Made by a program: the position numbers and the translations under genes. A stretch of DNA of 64,000 bases from QHXW01 sp035297145 (GTDB lineage Bacteria; Acidobacteriota; Terriglobia; Bryobacterales; Bryobacteraceae), in the NCBI GenBank assembly GCA_035297145.1, contig DATGZN010000063.1, positions 124,001-188,000 of the forward strand, in the 5' to 3' direction. Positions 21,656-30,812 of this stretch are shown here, piece by piece. Under the pieces are notes generated by a model that was given only the letters and a program-made list of their open reading frames with translations, made no database searches and had not been told where the DNA came from. Numbering within the stretch: the stretch's first letter is position 1; each line of letters starts with the position of its first letter.

Positions 21656-23943
21656 TGCGCACCGTTGCCCTGCTTCTGTTGCTGGCCGGTTTGGCCCCCG
21701 CGCCCGAGACGCGGCACGGATTCGTACAGGCGGTCGAGTTCCCCTACTACGCATATCCCCCGCAGCTTTGGGAGCGCGAGCTGGTTTGGCTGAAGAACTT
21801 GGGAATCGACACGGTCGCGTTCTCCATTCCCTGGAACTGGCATTGGGAAGACCCCGAGACACTCGATCTCACCGGCCGTACCAGCCCGCGGCGCGATCTT
21901 GTCGGGTTCATCCGTCTGGTGAAGCGCGCCGGTTTGCAGGCGTGGATCCGGCCGGCGCCGCCAATCCGCGGCTGGATCAATTCCGGGTATCCCACCGGCC
22001 TCGAGTCCGACCGCCGCGCGCTCCGCAAATGGCTCTGGGACCTGAGCGATGCGCTCGAACCGTTTCTTGCGTTGCATGGTGGTCCCATCGCGTTCGTCGA
22101 AGGATCTCCCGGCGTATTCAACGCTCCCGAACCGCCCCTACCGGTCGTCGCGGTATCGGCAAGAGCACCCCATGCGCTTGTGGAAAGCCGCCACGTCTTT
22201 GCCGCGGGCCACGGCTCACTCCTTTGGGAGGAAGTGGAGGACCTGCTGCCTCCGGTCGGATGGGAAGCCACCGGCGCTCCGATATTCCGCGCCGGCGCAG
22301 TCTCCATGGCAGGTGACGAGCGCACGCCGTTGACCCCGCTGCGGCGCGACGCTACACTTTGGCGCTATTGGGGCGCCGCGTTAGCAACAATGACACGGGT
22401 TCCGCCCGTCCGTCTGGCCACGGGCAAACTACCTCCAGGAGTGTCTGCGCGACAACTGGTGGCGCCGGGCCGGGCGTCGGCGCTGAGCGTCATCAATCAG
22501 AGCAAGAACGAATTCGCGGGAGCCTTCCGTGTCTTCTACCCTCCGACCCATCGGAACATGACTCTGCCGCAGATCCGGCTGGCTCCAGGTGAAGCACTAT
22601 GGCTCCCGCTGGACGTTCCCTTGGCGGGCGAGAATTTCTGCCGTGACTGCTCCGGCTTCGCCAATCGCGATCACATCGTCTACGCGACCGCTGAGCTCAA
22701 TGCTTTGGAGTTCGAGAACGGGGTCCTGGCCATGGAATTTTCCGCCCCACAGCCCGGTGAGGTGTCGCTCCAGCTTTCAAAAGAGCCGAGTGGCCCGCTC
22801 CTGGCAGCCGGCCATCCCGCCAGCTTCGATTGGGACAACAGCAGCCTCCGGGCGCGCCTTCCTATCCCGCAGGGGATAGGGCCCACCCATCGTGTCCGCA
22901 TCAGTCTCGCCATTCAACCCCCGGATAGCTCGGCGTTCTTTGACGACGCGAAGCGGTTCACCATCGGGCAAAAGAACCGGCTCGAGACCTCGTATTCTTC
23001 CGAGGATCTGGCGCATCGCTCCCGCCTGTTGATTCCGCAGAACTTCCGCACCGCGGCCGACGTGAAATCACCCACCGAAATCGAATACCAGATCGATGTC
23101 CCGGCCGACTCGTTGCACGGCGAATGGACGCCTCTGGCGCTCGAAGCTGACGGCGTCTTGATGAGCCGGGCTCGTGTGCAACTCCTTCGTCCGGCGTCGG
23201 TTCACATACGCGAGGCAATCGGCCTCCATTATGGATCGATCGGCGAACTGTTGATCGCGCCATCCCTCATACCGGTTAACGCCGATTCTGGACGCGAGGT
23301 CAGCGTCCTGATCCGCAATAACTCCCCTGAAATCCGTAACTTTGTCGTCGAAGCGCAGGGCGAGGGCCTGGAGTTCGCGCCTCCCCGCACTGAGGTTGCG
23401 ATTGGTGGCAACATGGAACGCGATGCTTTGATTCGTGTTTTCCCCATCTCTTCTCTGCGCGGCCTGGCGCCTTGGCGCCTTCACATCACTGGGGCGGCGG
23501 AGGTCGACCTGCCCGCCCGATTTGCCGTGATTCCGCGCGGCGCGGCGCTCGCCTACTCCACAGACCTTGACGATGACGGCGTGCCCGAGTGGGTGCTCGA
23601 AAATCAGCACGCGCGCGCCGTGTTTTCCTCCCGCGATGGCGGCCGCTGCCTAGAATTCGTCTGGAAAGACTCTGATATCAACGTTTTAGCAGAAAGCGGG
23701 GCGCTGGCAGGCAAGGGCCCGGTGGAAGTGCAGGCCACTTCCGATGGCGGGCTTGAATTTCGCTCGGGTAGCTGGCGGCGCACCGTCCACCTCGCCGCTT
23801 CCGGCGCATCGTTGACCGTCGAGCAGACCATACCGTTTGCAGCGGAAACGCTCCAAACCGGGAAGACGGGCAATGTGGTCTTTCGCGTCACCCGCGAATC
23901 TCCAACCCGGGCCGTCTATAGCATCGAGCGCCTCGCACAGTAG
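21655..23943 (+). CDS. Secreted GH35-like glycosidase homologue, probably inactive
   Basis: 762 residues from the ATG at 21655, which begins a signal peptide (MRTVALLLLLAGLAPAP). The first 150 residues match the start of glycoside hydrolase family 35 beta-galactosidases: QLWERELVWLKNLGIDTVAFSIPWNWHW, DLVGFIRLVKRAGLQAWIRPAPPI. The strand that normally reads GGPII-VQ-ENEYG here reads GGPIAFVEGSPGVFN, so the acid/base Asn-Glu pair is not evident. The remaining 500 residues are beta-rich with no domain I can name. A binding or structural role is possible. Translationally coupled to the DnaC-like gene. Confidence 0.65.
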   Translation: MRTVALLLLLAGLAPAPETRHGFVQAVEFPYYAYPPQLWERELVWLKNLGIDTVAFSIPWNWHWEDPETLDLTGRTSPRRDLVGFIRLVKRAGLQAWIRPAPPIRGWINSGYPTGLESDRRALRKWLWDLSDALEPFLALHGGPIAFVEGSPGVFNAPEPPLPVVAVSARAPHALVESRHVFAAGHGSLLWEEVEDLLPPVGWEATGAPIFRAGAVSMAGDERTPLTPLRRDATLWRYWGAALATMTRVPPVRLATGKLPPGVSARQLVAPGRASALSVINQSKNEFAGAFRVFYPPTHRNMTLPQIRLAPGEALWLPLDVPLAGENFCRDCSGFANRDHIVYATAELNALEFENGVLAMEFSAPQPGEVSLQLSKEPSGPLLAAGHPASFDWDNSSLRARLPIPQGIGPTHRVRISLAIQPPDSSAFFDDAKRFTIGQKNRLETSYSSEDLAHRSRLLIPQNFRTAADVKSPTEIEYQIDVPADSLHGEWTPLALEADGVLMSRARVQLLRPASVHIREAIGLHYGSIGELLIAPSLIPVNADSGREVSVLIRNNSPEIRNFVVEAQGEGLEFAPPRTEVAIGGNMERDALIRVFPISSLRGLAPWRLHITGAAEVDLPARFAVIPRGAALAYSTDLDDDGVPEWVLENQHARAVFSSRDGGRCLEFVWKDSDINVLAESGALAGKGPVEVQATSDGGLEFRSGSWRRTVHLAASGASLTVEQTIPFAAETLQTGKTGNVVFRVTRESPTRAVYSIERLAQ

Positions 23944-24091
23944 GAAACAAGTATGTTCGTTCCTGGGACGGATGCATTCCGCACTCGAACACTGGGGGCA
24001 CTTCGTGCCGCCTGTTTACCATTGATAATTCAAGGAGTTAAACTAGGTTCGGAGATTGGCACCGCGCGTGCCAATTCTCCAGGGAGGGCTT

Positions 24092-25351
24092 ATGGATATC
24101 GTACGTCAGGGTGCCGGTCGCAAGCGCATGATCCGGCGGATTATCTACATCACCATTTTCGTCTTGGCCCTAGGCGGAATTTGGATCGCGGTTGCCCGCC
24201 TGAAACCTGCGGCACCCAGCGTTGAAGCGGCAACTCTCTGGCCCGGAACGGTTAAACGCGGTCCCATGAAGCGGGACGTTCGCGGTTTGGGAACTCTGGT
24301 GCCTGAGGAAAAACGCGCTGTGGCGGCTCAAACCGAAGGGCGCGTCGAGCGGCGGCTCCTGCTGCCAGGACAGGACGCGGTGGTCAAGCCGGGAACGGTG
24401 CTAATGATCCTCTCCAGTCCGGAACTAGAAAATGCAATGGTGGATGCCGAGTACCAGCTCAAAACTGCCGAGGCCACGTATACCGATACGGAAATGACGC
24501 TCGAGAAGCAAGGTCTCGATCAAAAGGCCAACGCGGCCACGGTGAACGCCGATTATAAGCAGGCCAAGCTGACGGCTGATCGCGATATGTTGCTGGCCAA
24601 AGAAGGTCTGATTCCGGATTTGACGGAAAAGCTATCGGCGGTTAAAGCCGACGAGCTTGCCCAGCGCAGCAAGCTGGAAGAGGAACGGCTGGCCTTTCAG
24701 AAGCAGCAGGTGCAAGCGCAACTCGCGGCGCAGAAAGCCAAAATCGATCAGCTCCGCTCCATGTACGAGCTGAAGAAAAGCCAAGTGGAAGCGCTGAAAA
24801 TCAAGGCGGGAACTGACGGCATCATGACCGAGCTCCTGGTGGAGGTTGGGCAGCAGGTGACCGCCGGCACTCCGCTCGCACGGATCACACAGCCCTGGAA
24901 ATTGAAAGCCGAATTGAAGATCACCGAGACCCAGGCCAAGGATATCGCGATAGGCCAGGACGCACAGATCGATACGCGCAATGGAATCATTCCCGGAAAA
25001 GTCTCGCGCATCGATCCTTCAGTCATCAACGGAACGCGAACGGTGGATGTTCGTCTGATTGGCGCATTGCCGCCGGGCGCGGTGCCGGATCTGAGCGTGG
25101 ATGGCACCATCGTGCTGGAGAATTTGAGCGATGTCGTATATGTGGAGCGGCCGGTTTTCGGGCAGCAGAACACCACCATTCAGTTATTCAAGATCGAACC
25201 GGATGGCAAGGGCGCAGACCGCGTGCCGGTGAAGCTCGGGCGCGCTTCTGTAACGACCATCGAAGTTTTGGACGGACTGAAAGTCGGAGACAAAGTAATT
25301 TTGTCGGATATGTCGGCCTGGGATGGGCGCGACCGCATCCGGCTGAACTAG
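24092..25351 (+). CDS. HlyD/MacA-like efflux adaptor protein
   Basis: 419 residues from the ATG at 24092, preceded by AGGGAGGG. A basic start and one membrane span (RIIYITIFVLALGGIWIAVA) lead to a periplasmic adaptor: a lipoyl half (GTLVPEEKRAVAAQTEGRVERRLLLPGQDAVVKPGTVL), a long helical coiled coil (about residues 125-240, rich in Gln/Lys/Ala/Glu), the second lipoyl half (GIMTELLVEVGQQVTAGTPLARI) and a beta-barrel. It would bridge an inner-membrane transporter and an outer-membrane channel. It is the first gene of the adaptor-ATPase-permease operon that follows. Confidence 0.85.
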   Translation: MDIVRQGAGRKRMIRRIIYITIFVLALGGIWIAVARLKPAAPSVEAATLWPGTVKRGPMKRDVRGLGTLVPEEKRAVAAQTEGRVERRLLLPGQDAVVKPGTVLMILSSPELENAMVDAEYQLKTAEATYTDTEMTLEKQGLDQKANAATVNADYKQAKLTADRDMLLAKEGLIPDLTEKLSAVKADELAQRSKLEEERLAFQKQQVQAQLAAQKAKIDQLRSMYELKKSQVEALKIKAGTDGIMTELLVEVGQQVTAGTPLARITQPWKLKAELKITETQAKDIAIGQDAQIDTRNGIIPGKVSRIDPSVINGTRTVDVRLIGALPPGAVPDLSVDGTIVLENLSDVVYVERPVFGQQNTTIQLFKIEPDGKGADRVPVKLGRASVTTIEVLDGLKVGDKVILSDMSAWDGRDRIRLN

Positions 25352-25372
25352 AATCTGTTTGAAGGAGCAAAG

Positions 25373-26074
25373 ATGGCGGACGCAGCGGTTCCACTCATTC
25401 ATCTCGAAGGTGTCACCAAGGTCTTCATCACCGATGAGGTCGAGACGCATGCCCTGGCGGGCATTCATGTGGATATCAAGAAAGGCGAGTACGTTTCGAT
25501 TTCCGGTCCTTCGGGCTGCGGGAAATCGACTCTGCTGGCCATCCTGGGGTTGCTCGACACGCCCTCGGACGGCTCTTACATCCTCAATGGCAAACCTGTC
25601 AGCGGCCTCAAGATGCAGGAGCGGGCGCGTATCCGCAATCGCGAGATCGGTTTCATTTTCCAGGCGTTCAACCTGATCGGCGACTTGACCGTTTACGAAA
25701 ACGTCGAGTTGCCTCTCACTTATCGCGGCACGCCGGGATCGGAGCGCAAGAAGCTGGTGCATGAGGCGCTCGAAAAAGTGGGCATGTCGCATCGCGTGAA
25801 GCACTATCCTTCCCAGCTATCGGGCGGCCAGCAGCAGCGTGTGGCCGTGGCGCGTGCGCTGGTGGGGTCGCCTTCGGTGCTGCTCGCGGATGAGCCCACT
25901 GGAAACCTCGATTCCGCGAACGGCGAAGCCGTGATGGACCTGATGCGGGAACTGCACCGCAACGGCGCAACCATCGTGATGGTGACGCACGATCCCCGCT
26001 ACGCCCGCTTTGCCGACAGGGGTATTCATCTGTTCGACGGCCGCGTGGTCGAAGAAAAGATGGAAACGGTTTAA
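25373..26074 (+). CDS. MacB/LolD-like ABC transporter ATP-binding protein
   Basis: 233 residues with all ABC motifs: Walker A GPSGCGKSTLLA, Q-loop FIFQAFNLIGDLTVYENVELPL, signature LSGGQQQRVAVARAL, Walker B VLLADEPTGNLDS and switch histidine VMVTHDPRYA. The FQAFNLI and ENVELPL stretches are typical of the MacB/LolD/FtsE branch that powers mechanotransmission transporters. The site AAGGAG precedes the ATG. It lies 21 nt after the adaptor and 48 nt before the ADOP permease, which is its likely partner. Confidence 0.93.
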   Translation: MADAAVPLIHLEGVTKVFITDEVETHALAGIHVDIKKGEYVSISGPSGCGKSTLLAILGLLDTPSDGSYILNGKPVSGLKMQERARIRNREIGFIFQAFNLIGDLTVYENVELPLTYRGTPGSERKKLVHEALEKVGMSHRVKHYPSQLSGGQQQRVAVARALVGSPSVLLADEPTGNLDSANGEAVMDLMRELHRNGATIVMVTHDPRYARFADRGIHLFDGRVVEEKMETV

Positions 26075-26090
26075 GAGAAAAGCGCGGGCC

Positions 26091-26120
26091 GCGAATGCAC
26101 GCGAATTAACGCGAATGTGC
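26091..26120. repeat. Three tandem 10-bp repeats
   Basis: Three consecutive units of the form GCGAATNNRC (26091-26100, 26101-26110, 26111-26120), directly before the permease start. The same spelled-out array is a common intergenic motif in many GC-rich environmental genomes as I recall; function unknown. Confidence 0.5.
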
Positions 26121-26122
26121 CC

Positions 26123-28588
26123 ATGCTCCACGATCTCCGTTTCGCCGTTCGCTCGCTTCTGAAATCCCCTGGATTCACTGCCGTGGCTGTGGCGACGCTC
26201 GCCCTTGGCATCGGCGCCAACACCACCATCTTCAGCCTGATCAATGGCATCCTGCTGCGGCCGCTGCCCTACCACGAACCCGACAAGCTGGTTGCGCTCG
26301 ATCTCCTGAGCGGCAGCTCACAGTTTCCGTGGTCTTATCCGATGTTCGATGATCTGCGGCGGAATCAGCGAAGCTTCGAGAGCGTGGCCGGTTTCGCGAG
26401 TTGGTCCGGCAACCTGACTGGCATCGACAATCCGCTGCGTTTGCAGGTCGAGCTGGTCTCGGCATCCTATTTCCCGATGCTTGGAATCGAGCCCACATTG
26501 GGACGCGTGTTTCGACCGGAAGAAGATCGGGAAGCGAATGGCCATCCGCTGGCATTACTGAGCTTCAAGCTATGGCGGCAGCAATTCGCCGGGGATGCCG
26601 GGATCATCGGTCGAACCGTTCATCTGAACCAGCTCCCGTATACGGTGGTTGGCGTGATGCCGGCGGGCTTTCGTGGGCAAACGGATGACATTGATATCTG
26701 GATTCCGATCACCATGGCCCCCGCGTTTTACAACATTCCCAAGCGCCTCACCATAGCATGGAATTTCTGGCTTCGTGCCCTGGCGCGCCTGCGGCCGGAG
26801 GTCTCATTGACCAATGCCCGCGCTCAAATGGAGCCACTTGCGAAGGCGATCGATACGGCCCATCCGCACCCTGATCAGATGGCACGCTGGCAGGTGAGAC
26901 CGATTGCGCTGACTCAGGCCAAAACGGATCCGGCGTTGCAGAAATCGCTGCTCGTGATGTTCGGCGCTGTCGGGTTCGTGCTGCTGATTGCCTGCGTGAA
27001 TGTAGCGACCCTGCTGCTGAGCCGGTCGGTTTCGCGCCAGAAGGAAGTTGCCGTGCGGCTGGCGGTGGGCGCCAGTCGCGGTGCCCTGATTCGCCAGTTT
27101 CTCACGGAGAGCAGCATCTTGGGCCTTGCGGGCGGCCTTGCCGGGTTTTGCGTGGCCGAATATGCCATTGACCTGGCCATCGCCTTACGGCCCGAAGCAG
27201 CGGGAGACTTCTGGCCGTTATACGCCCGCACCATGAACGCGGAATCGGTTCAGGTCGATTGGTATGTGCTCGCGTTCAACGTCGCGATTTCCATTCTGGC
27301 TGGCGTACTGTTCGGCCTGCTCCCGGCTCTTCAGGCATCGAGACTGGACCTCAATCAGGCGCTCAAGAGTGTGACCGGCGGATGGTCCGCCAGATGGTCG
27401 AGTCTGCGGCGGCCAAACTCGCGCAGTGTTCTGATCAGCGGAGAAATGGCCCTGGCGCTGGTGTTGCTCGCAGGCGCGGGTTTGATGATGGAGAGCTTTG
27501 CACGGCTGCTCAAAACTCATATCGGCGCGGCGACGGATCACATTCTAACCGCCAGTGTCGATTTGCCGCCTCGACAATACTCACCCGATGCCGCTGTTCG
27601 ATTTCATCAGCAGCTTCTGGCGCGTATATCCGCAGCGCCGGGTGTGCAACAGGTCAGCACGTCGAATTCTCTTCCCTCGCGCGGTCAGGCGGATGTCACA
27701 ATCCTGCGAAGAGGACAGGGTAAGGAAGAGGTGGCAGTCGGTGTGCACAGCGTGACCCCGGAGTATCTCGCCCTCTTCCGCGTGCCGCTCATTCGCGGCC
27801 GCCGGTTCACGGACCGCGATCGAGCCGGAGCGCAACAAGCGCTACTGCTCAGCGAGACCGCCGCACGGCATCTGTGGCCCGGCGAAGATCCAATTGGCAA
27901 GCATGCCGGGCTGTCGGTTTGGGAGACGGGTCAACAGGACGCGGAGGTCGTCGGCATTGTGGGCGATGTGAGATACGACGGCATCGAGCGCCCGGCGGGT
28001 GACGACGTTTACGTGAGTTTCTGGCAATACCCCGCAGGCGGGAATGTTGCCGTACGAGTGGCTGGCGATCCGATCTCTTTGGCCTCTTTCGTTCGGAATG
28101 CGATCCACGCACTGGATAAGGATCTCCCGGTATATGGTGTCGAGACCATGGACCAGCAGCTGGCCAGTTCAACCTCGCGCCTACGTTTCAGCGCCGTGCT
28201 GCTGGCTGTGTTTGCTGTTCTCGCGCTCGCGCTCGCCGCGATCGGCATGTACGGCGTTGTGGCGTATTCCGTGGCCGCCCGCACGCGCGAGATCGGGATT
28301 CGCCTGGCGCTGGGCGCGAAACGCGAAGACGTGTTCAAGCTCGTGGTTGGCGATGGCCTGCTGCTATGTCTCGCGGGCCTGCTGATCGGCATCCCAAGCG
28401 CGCTCGCCGCCACGCCCGTCCTTTCCAGCTTCCTCTACGACACCAAGCCAGGCGACCCCCTGGCGTTTGCCGCCGTATCGCTGGTGCTGATTGTGGTAGC
28501 TCTGATCGCGGCTTACGTTCCCGCGCGGCATGAAGGTCGATCCAATGGCGGCACTGCGGTACGAGTGAGAATTTCCGTCAGGCGATAG
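26123..28588 (+). CDS. ADOP-type ABC transporter permease (duplicated MacB-like)
   Basis: 821 residues from the ATG at 26123 (a GTG two codons upstream is possible). The N-terminus LHDLRFAVRSLLKSPGFTAVAVATLALGIGANTTIFSLINGILLRPLPY is the hallmark of the acidobacterial duplicated orphan permease family. It contains two MacB-type periplasmic core domains and two FtsX-like three-span blocks (about residues 275-420 and 690-810; TREIGIRLALGAKREDVFKLVV). The family is a fused duplication of the MacB transmembrane half. Unlike orphan members, this copy sits next to its own ATPase and adaptor, so an export pump is likely. Confidence 0.93.
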   Translation: MLHDLRFAVRSLLKSPGFTAVAVATLALGIGANTTIFSLINGILLRPLPYHEPDKLVALDLLSGSSQFPWSYPMFDDLRRNQRSFESVAGFASWSGNLTGIDNPLRLQVELVSASYFPMLGIEPTLGRVFRPEEDREANGHPLALLSFKLWRQQFAGDAGIIGRTVHLNQLPYTVVGVMPAGFRGQTDDIDIWIPITMAPAFYNIPKRLTIAWNFWLRALARLRPEVSLTNARAQMEPLAKAIDTAHPHPDQMARWQVRPIALTQAKTDPALQKSLLVMFGAVGFVLLIACVNVATLLLSRSVSRQKEVAVRLAVGASRGALIRQFLTESSILGLAGGLAGFCVAEYAIDLAIALRPEAAGDFWPLYARTMNAESVQVDWYVLAFNVAISILAGVLFGLLPALQASRLDLNQALKSVTGGWSARWSSLRRPNSRSVLISGEMALALVLLAGAGLMMESFARLLKTHIGAATDHILTASVDLPPRQYSPDAAVRFHQQLLARISAAPGVQQVSTSNSLPSRGQADVTILRRGQGKEEVAVGVHSVTPEYLALFRVPLIRGRRFTDRDRAGAQQALLLSETAARHLWPGEDPIGKHAGLSVWETGQQDAEVVGIVGDVRYDGIERPAGDDVYVSFWQYPAGGNVAVRVAGDPISLASFVRNAIHALDKDLPVYGVETMDQQLASSTSRLRFSAVLLAVFAVLALALAAIGMYGVVAYSVAARTREIGIRLALGAKREDVFKLVVGDGLLLCLAGLLIGIPSALAATPVLSSFLYDTKPGDPLAFAAVSLVLIVVALIAAYVPARHEGRSNGGTAVRVRISVRR

Positions 28589-28597
28589 GACCCTCCT

Positions 28598-28641
28598 TGT
28601 AGCGCAGGGACACGCGCTGTTTGCGGGTACCTGCGGCTTTT
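28598..28641. repeat. Left 44-bp inverted repeat of the RAYT unit
   Basis: Reverse complement of 29152-29195 with one mismatch. The arm contains two short internal palindromes, GCGCAGGGACACGCGC and GCGGGTACCTGC, so each arm can itself fold. It ends 6 nt before the transposase ATG. Confidence 0.85.
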
Positions 28642-28647
28642 CCACGG

Positions 28648-29148
28648 ATGTCCAGACTGCGCAGGGTTGAACTGCATTCACGGTTCTTTTTTGTTACGAC
28701 AAACCTACGTCGAGGAATTCCAGCCTTCAGTGATCGAGAGTTTTCCATGCTCGCAAACGCGATAGAAACAGTTCGCCGCCGAACGAAGTTTGCCCTCTGC
28801 GCATACTGCCTCATGCCAGATCATTGGCACGCGATAATTCTTCCAGCCGAAGGCAGCTCCATTTCTGACGTCTTAATGCGTATGAAAATTCTTGCGCAGC
28901 GTCAGATCAGCAAGGCTAGAGGTTCCTGCGAAGGGATCTGGCAAAGCCGGTTTTACGATCACATCCTGAGTACTCGACGCGAGTTCGACGAGACGCTGGA
29001 GTATATCCATCAGAATCCGGTTCGAAAGAAATTGGTCGAGAGTGCGACCGATTGGCGGTGGTCGAGCGCAGGCTGGTACGCAGACAGAACCGGGCCGATT
29101 TCCATTGATGAAGTTCGGCTGCCGTTCAGTCCAGCGGATCGAATCTGA
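28648..29148 (+). CDS. REP-associated tyrosine transposase (RAYT)
   Basis: 166 residues from the ATG at 28648 (MSRLRRVELHSRFFFVTTN). It has the HUH pair in LMPDHWHAIILP, the GIWQSRFYDHIL segment and the catalytic-tyrosine helix ETLEYIHQNPVRKKLV, followed by DWRWSSAGWY: all features of the Y1/IS200-like RAYT family. These domesticated-looking enzymes recognise REP palindromes. The gene is flanked by a near-perfect 44-bp inverted repeat, forming a compact unit between the ADOP permease and proS. An in-frame TTG at 28621 lies inside the left repeat arm and is not needed. Confidence 0.93.
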   Translation: MSRLRRVELHSRFFFVTTNLRRGIPAFSDREFSMLANAIETVRRRTKFALCAYCLMPDHWHAIILPAEGSSISDVLMRMKILAQRQISKARGSCEGIWQSRFYDHILSTRREFDETLEYIHQNPVRKKLVESATDWRWSSAGWYADRTGPISIDEVRLPFSPADRI

Positions 29149-29151
29149 GGA

Positions 29152-29195
29152 AAAAGCCGCAGGTACCCGCAAACTGCGCGTGTCCCTGCGCTACA
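29152..29195. repeat. Right 44-bp inverted repeat of the RAYT unit
   Basis: Begins 3 nt after the transposase stop and mirrors 28598-28641 with a single mismatch. The same two internal palindromes occur in reverse order. Confidence 0.85.
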
Positions 29196-29263
29196 GGTTA
29201 ATTACGTCCGTCGAGGGGGCGTGCGGATTCAGCGAAGCCGCCGTGTCGTAACCTGAATAGTTC

Positions 29264-30706
29264 ATGGCTGAATCGCGCATTACTCCACGCAATCAGGATT
29301 TTGCTGCCTGGTATCAGGACGTCGTGCTCCAGGGTGACATGGCGGAGCCGGCGGAGATCGTCAAGGGCTGCATGGTCATCAAGCCCAATGGATATGCGGT
29401 CTGGGAACTGCTGCAGCGCGAGCTTGACGATCGCTTCAAGGCCACCGGACACCAGAACGCGTATTTCCCGCTGCTGATCCCGCAGAGTTTTCTGCATCGC
29501 GAAGCGGAGCACGTGGAGGGCTTCTCGCCCGAGTTGGCGGTGGTCACGATCGCGGGAGGCAAACAGCTCGAAGAACCGTACGTCATCCGTCCGACCTCGG
29601 AAACCATCATCGGCCATTTCTTTTCCAAGTGGATTCACAGCTGGCGCGATCTGCCGGTCCTCATCAATCAATGGGCCAACGTGGTGCGGTGGGAGCTGCG
29701 CACACGCATGTTTCTGCGGACCACGGAGTTTCTCTGGCAGGAAGGACACACGGCGCACGCGACGCACGAGGAAGCCGTCGAGGAAGTGCTACGCATGCTC
29801 GACATTTACGCGGAAGTGTCCGAAGACATCATGGCCATGCCGGTGATCAAGGGCGTGAAGACACACTCGGAAAAGTTCGCCGGCGCGCTGCGGAGTTATT
29901 CCATCGAGGCCATGATGCAGAACGGCCTGGCGCTGCAAGCCGGAACCAGCCACGACCTCGGCCAGAACTTCGGTAAGGCCTTCAACGTGCAATTTCAAAA
30001 TAAAGAAGGACAGCTCGAGCACGTGTGGCAGACGAGCTGGGGGGCGAGCACGCGGTTGATCGGAGGCCTGATCATGAGCCACTCCGACGACAAGGGCATA
30101 GTGCTGCCGCCGAGACTCGCGCCGGTAAAGACGGTGCTGGTTCCGATTTACCGCAAGGACGAGGAGAAGGGGCGGGTGCTGGAGGCTGCACACCGGATCG
30201 GGAAAGAAGTGGGCGCGAAGGTGGACGATCGGGAAGGGCAGACGCCGGGCGCGAAATTCTTCCATTGGGAGCGGCGCGGTGTGCCGGTGGTTCTGGAGCT
30301 GGGGCCGCGCGATCTCGCGTCGAACAACATCGTCCTCAAGCGGCGGGATACGGGCTCCAAGGAAGTTGTGGCGCAGGCCGAATTGGCCGCCCGGCTGCCA
30401 TCGGTGCTGGCCCAGATGCAGAAGGATCTGTACAACGCCGCGAAGGAACGGCTCAAGAGCAACACGGTACTCGCGAATTCGATCGGCGATGTGGAGTCGA
30501 TTCTGCGGGATGTCACTGCCGAAAAAGGCGGCGGCAAATTCGTGATGGCGCACGTGAAGGACGATCCGGAGTGCGATGCACGTCTCAAAGAGTTCAAAGC
30601 CACCGTCCGCTGCATCCCTCTAAAGGATGAATACGACGGCCCCGGCAAATGCATCATCACGGGTGAGACGGTGGATCGGCGCGTGGTGATTGCGAAGGCG
30701 TACTGA
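29264..30706 (+). CDS. proS: Prolyl-tRNA synthetase, archaeal/eukaryal type
   Basis: 480 residues, the size of type-3 ProS. Landmarks: FAAWYQDVVLQGDMAEPAEIVKGCMVIKPNGYAVWE, motif 2 region INQWANVVRWELRTRMFLRTTEFLWQEGHTAH, KTHSEKFAGALRSYSIEAMM, and motif 3 with TSWGASTRLIGGLIMSHSDD. It lacks the insertion editing domain of the bacterial type and has the extra C-terminal domain; there, only part of the usual zinc cysteines remain (PEC, VRC, GKC). It charges tRNA-Pro. A second, bacterial-type enzyme is encoded at 49733-51448. It directly follows the RAYT unit and stands alone transcriptionally. Confidence 0.93.
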   Translation: MAESRITPRNQDFAAWYQDVVLQGDMAEPAEIVKGCMVIKPNGYAVWELLQRELDDRFKATGHQNAYFPLLIPQSFLHREAEHVEGFSPELAVVTIAGGKQLEEPYVIRPTSETIIGHFFSKWIHSWRDLPVLINQWANVVRWELRTRMFLRTTEFLWQEGHTAHATHEEAVEEVLRMLDIYAEVSEDIMAMPVIKGVKTHSEKFAGALRSYSIEAMMQNGLALQAGTSHDLGQNFGKAFNVQFQNKEGQLEHVWQTSWGASTRLIGGLIMSHSDDKGIVLPPRLAPVKTVLVPIYRKDEEKGRVLEAAHRIGKEVGAKVDDREGQTPGAKFFHWERRGVPVVLELGPRDLASNNIVLKRRDTGSKEVVAQAELAARLPSVLAQMQKDLYNAAKERLKSNTVLANSIGDVESILRDVTAEKGGGKFVMAHVKDDPECDARLKEFKATVRCIPLKDEYDGPGKCIITGETVDRRVVIAKAY

Positions 30707-30812
30707 TCTAACCTGCATTAGTGCGCGCGTCAAGATTGTCAGGCGACGGAACTGCGATACACTGGCCTCGGAGAAGAGGATTGCGTCCATTCGACCCTGT
30801 TCGTAAGCCATA

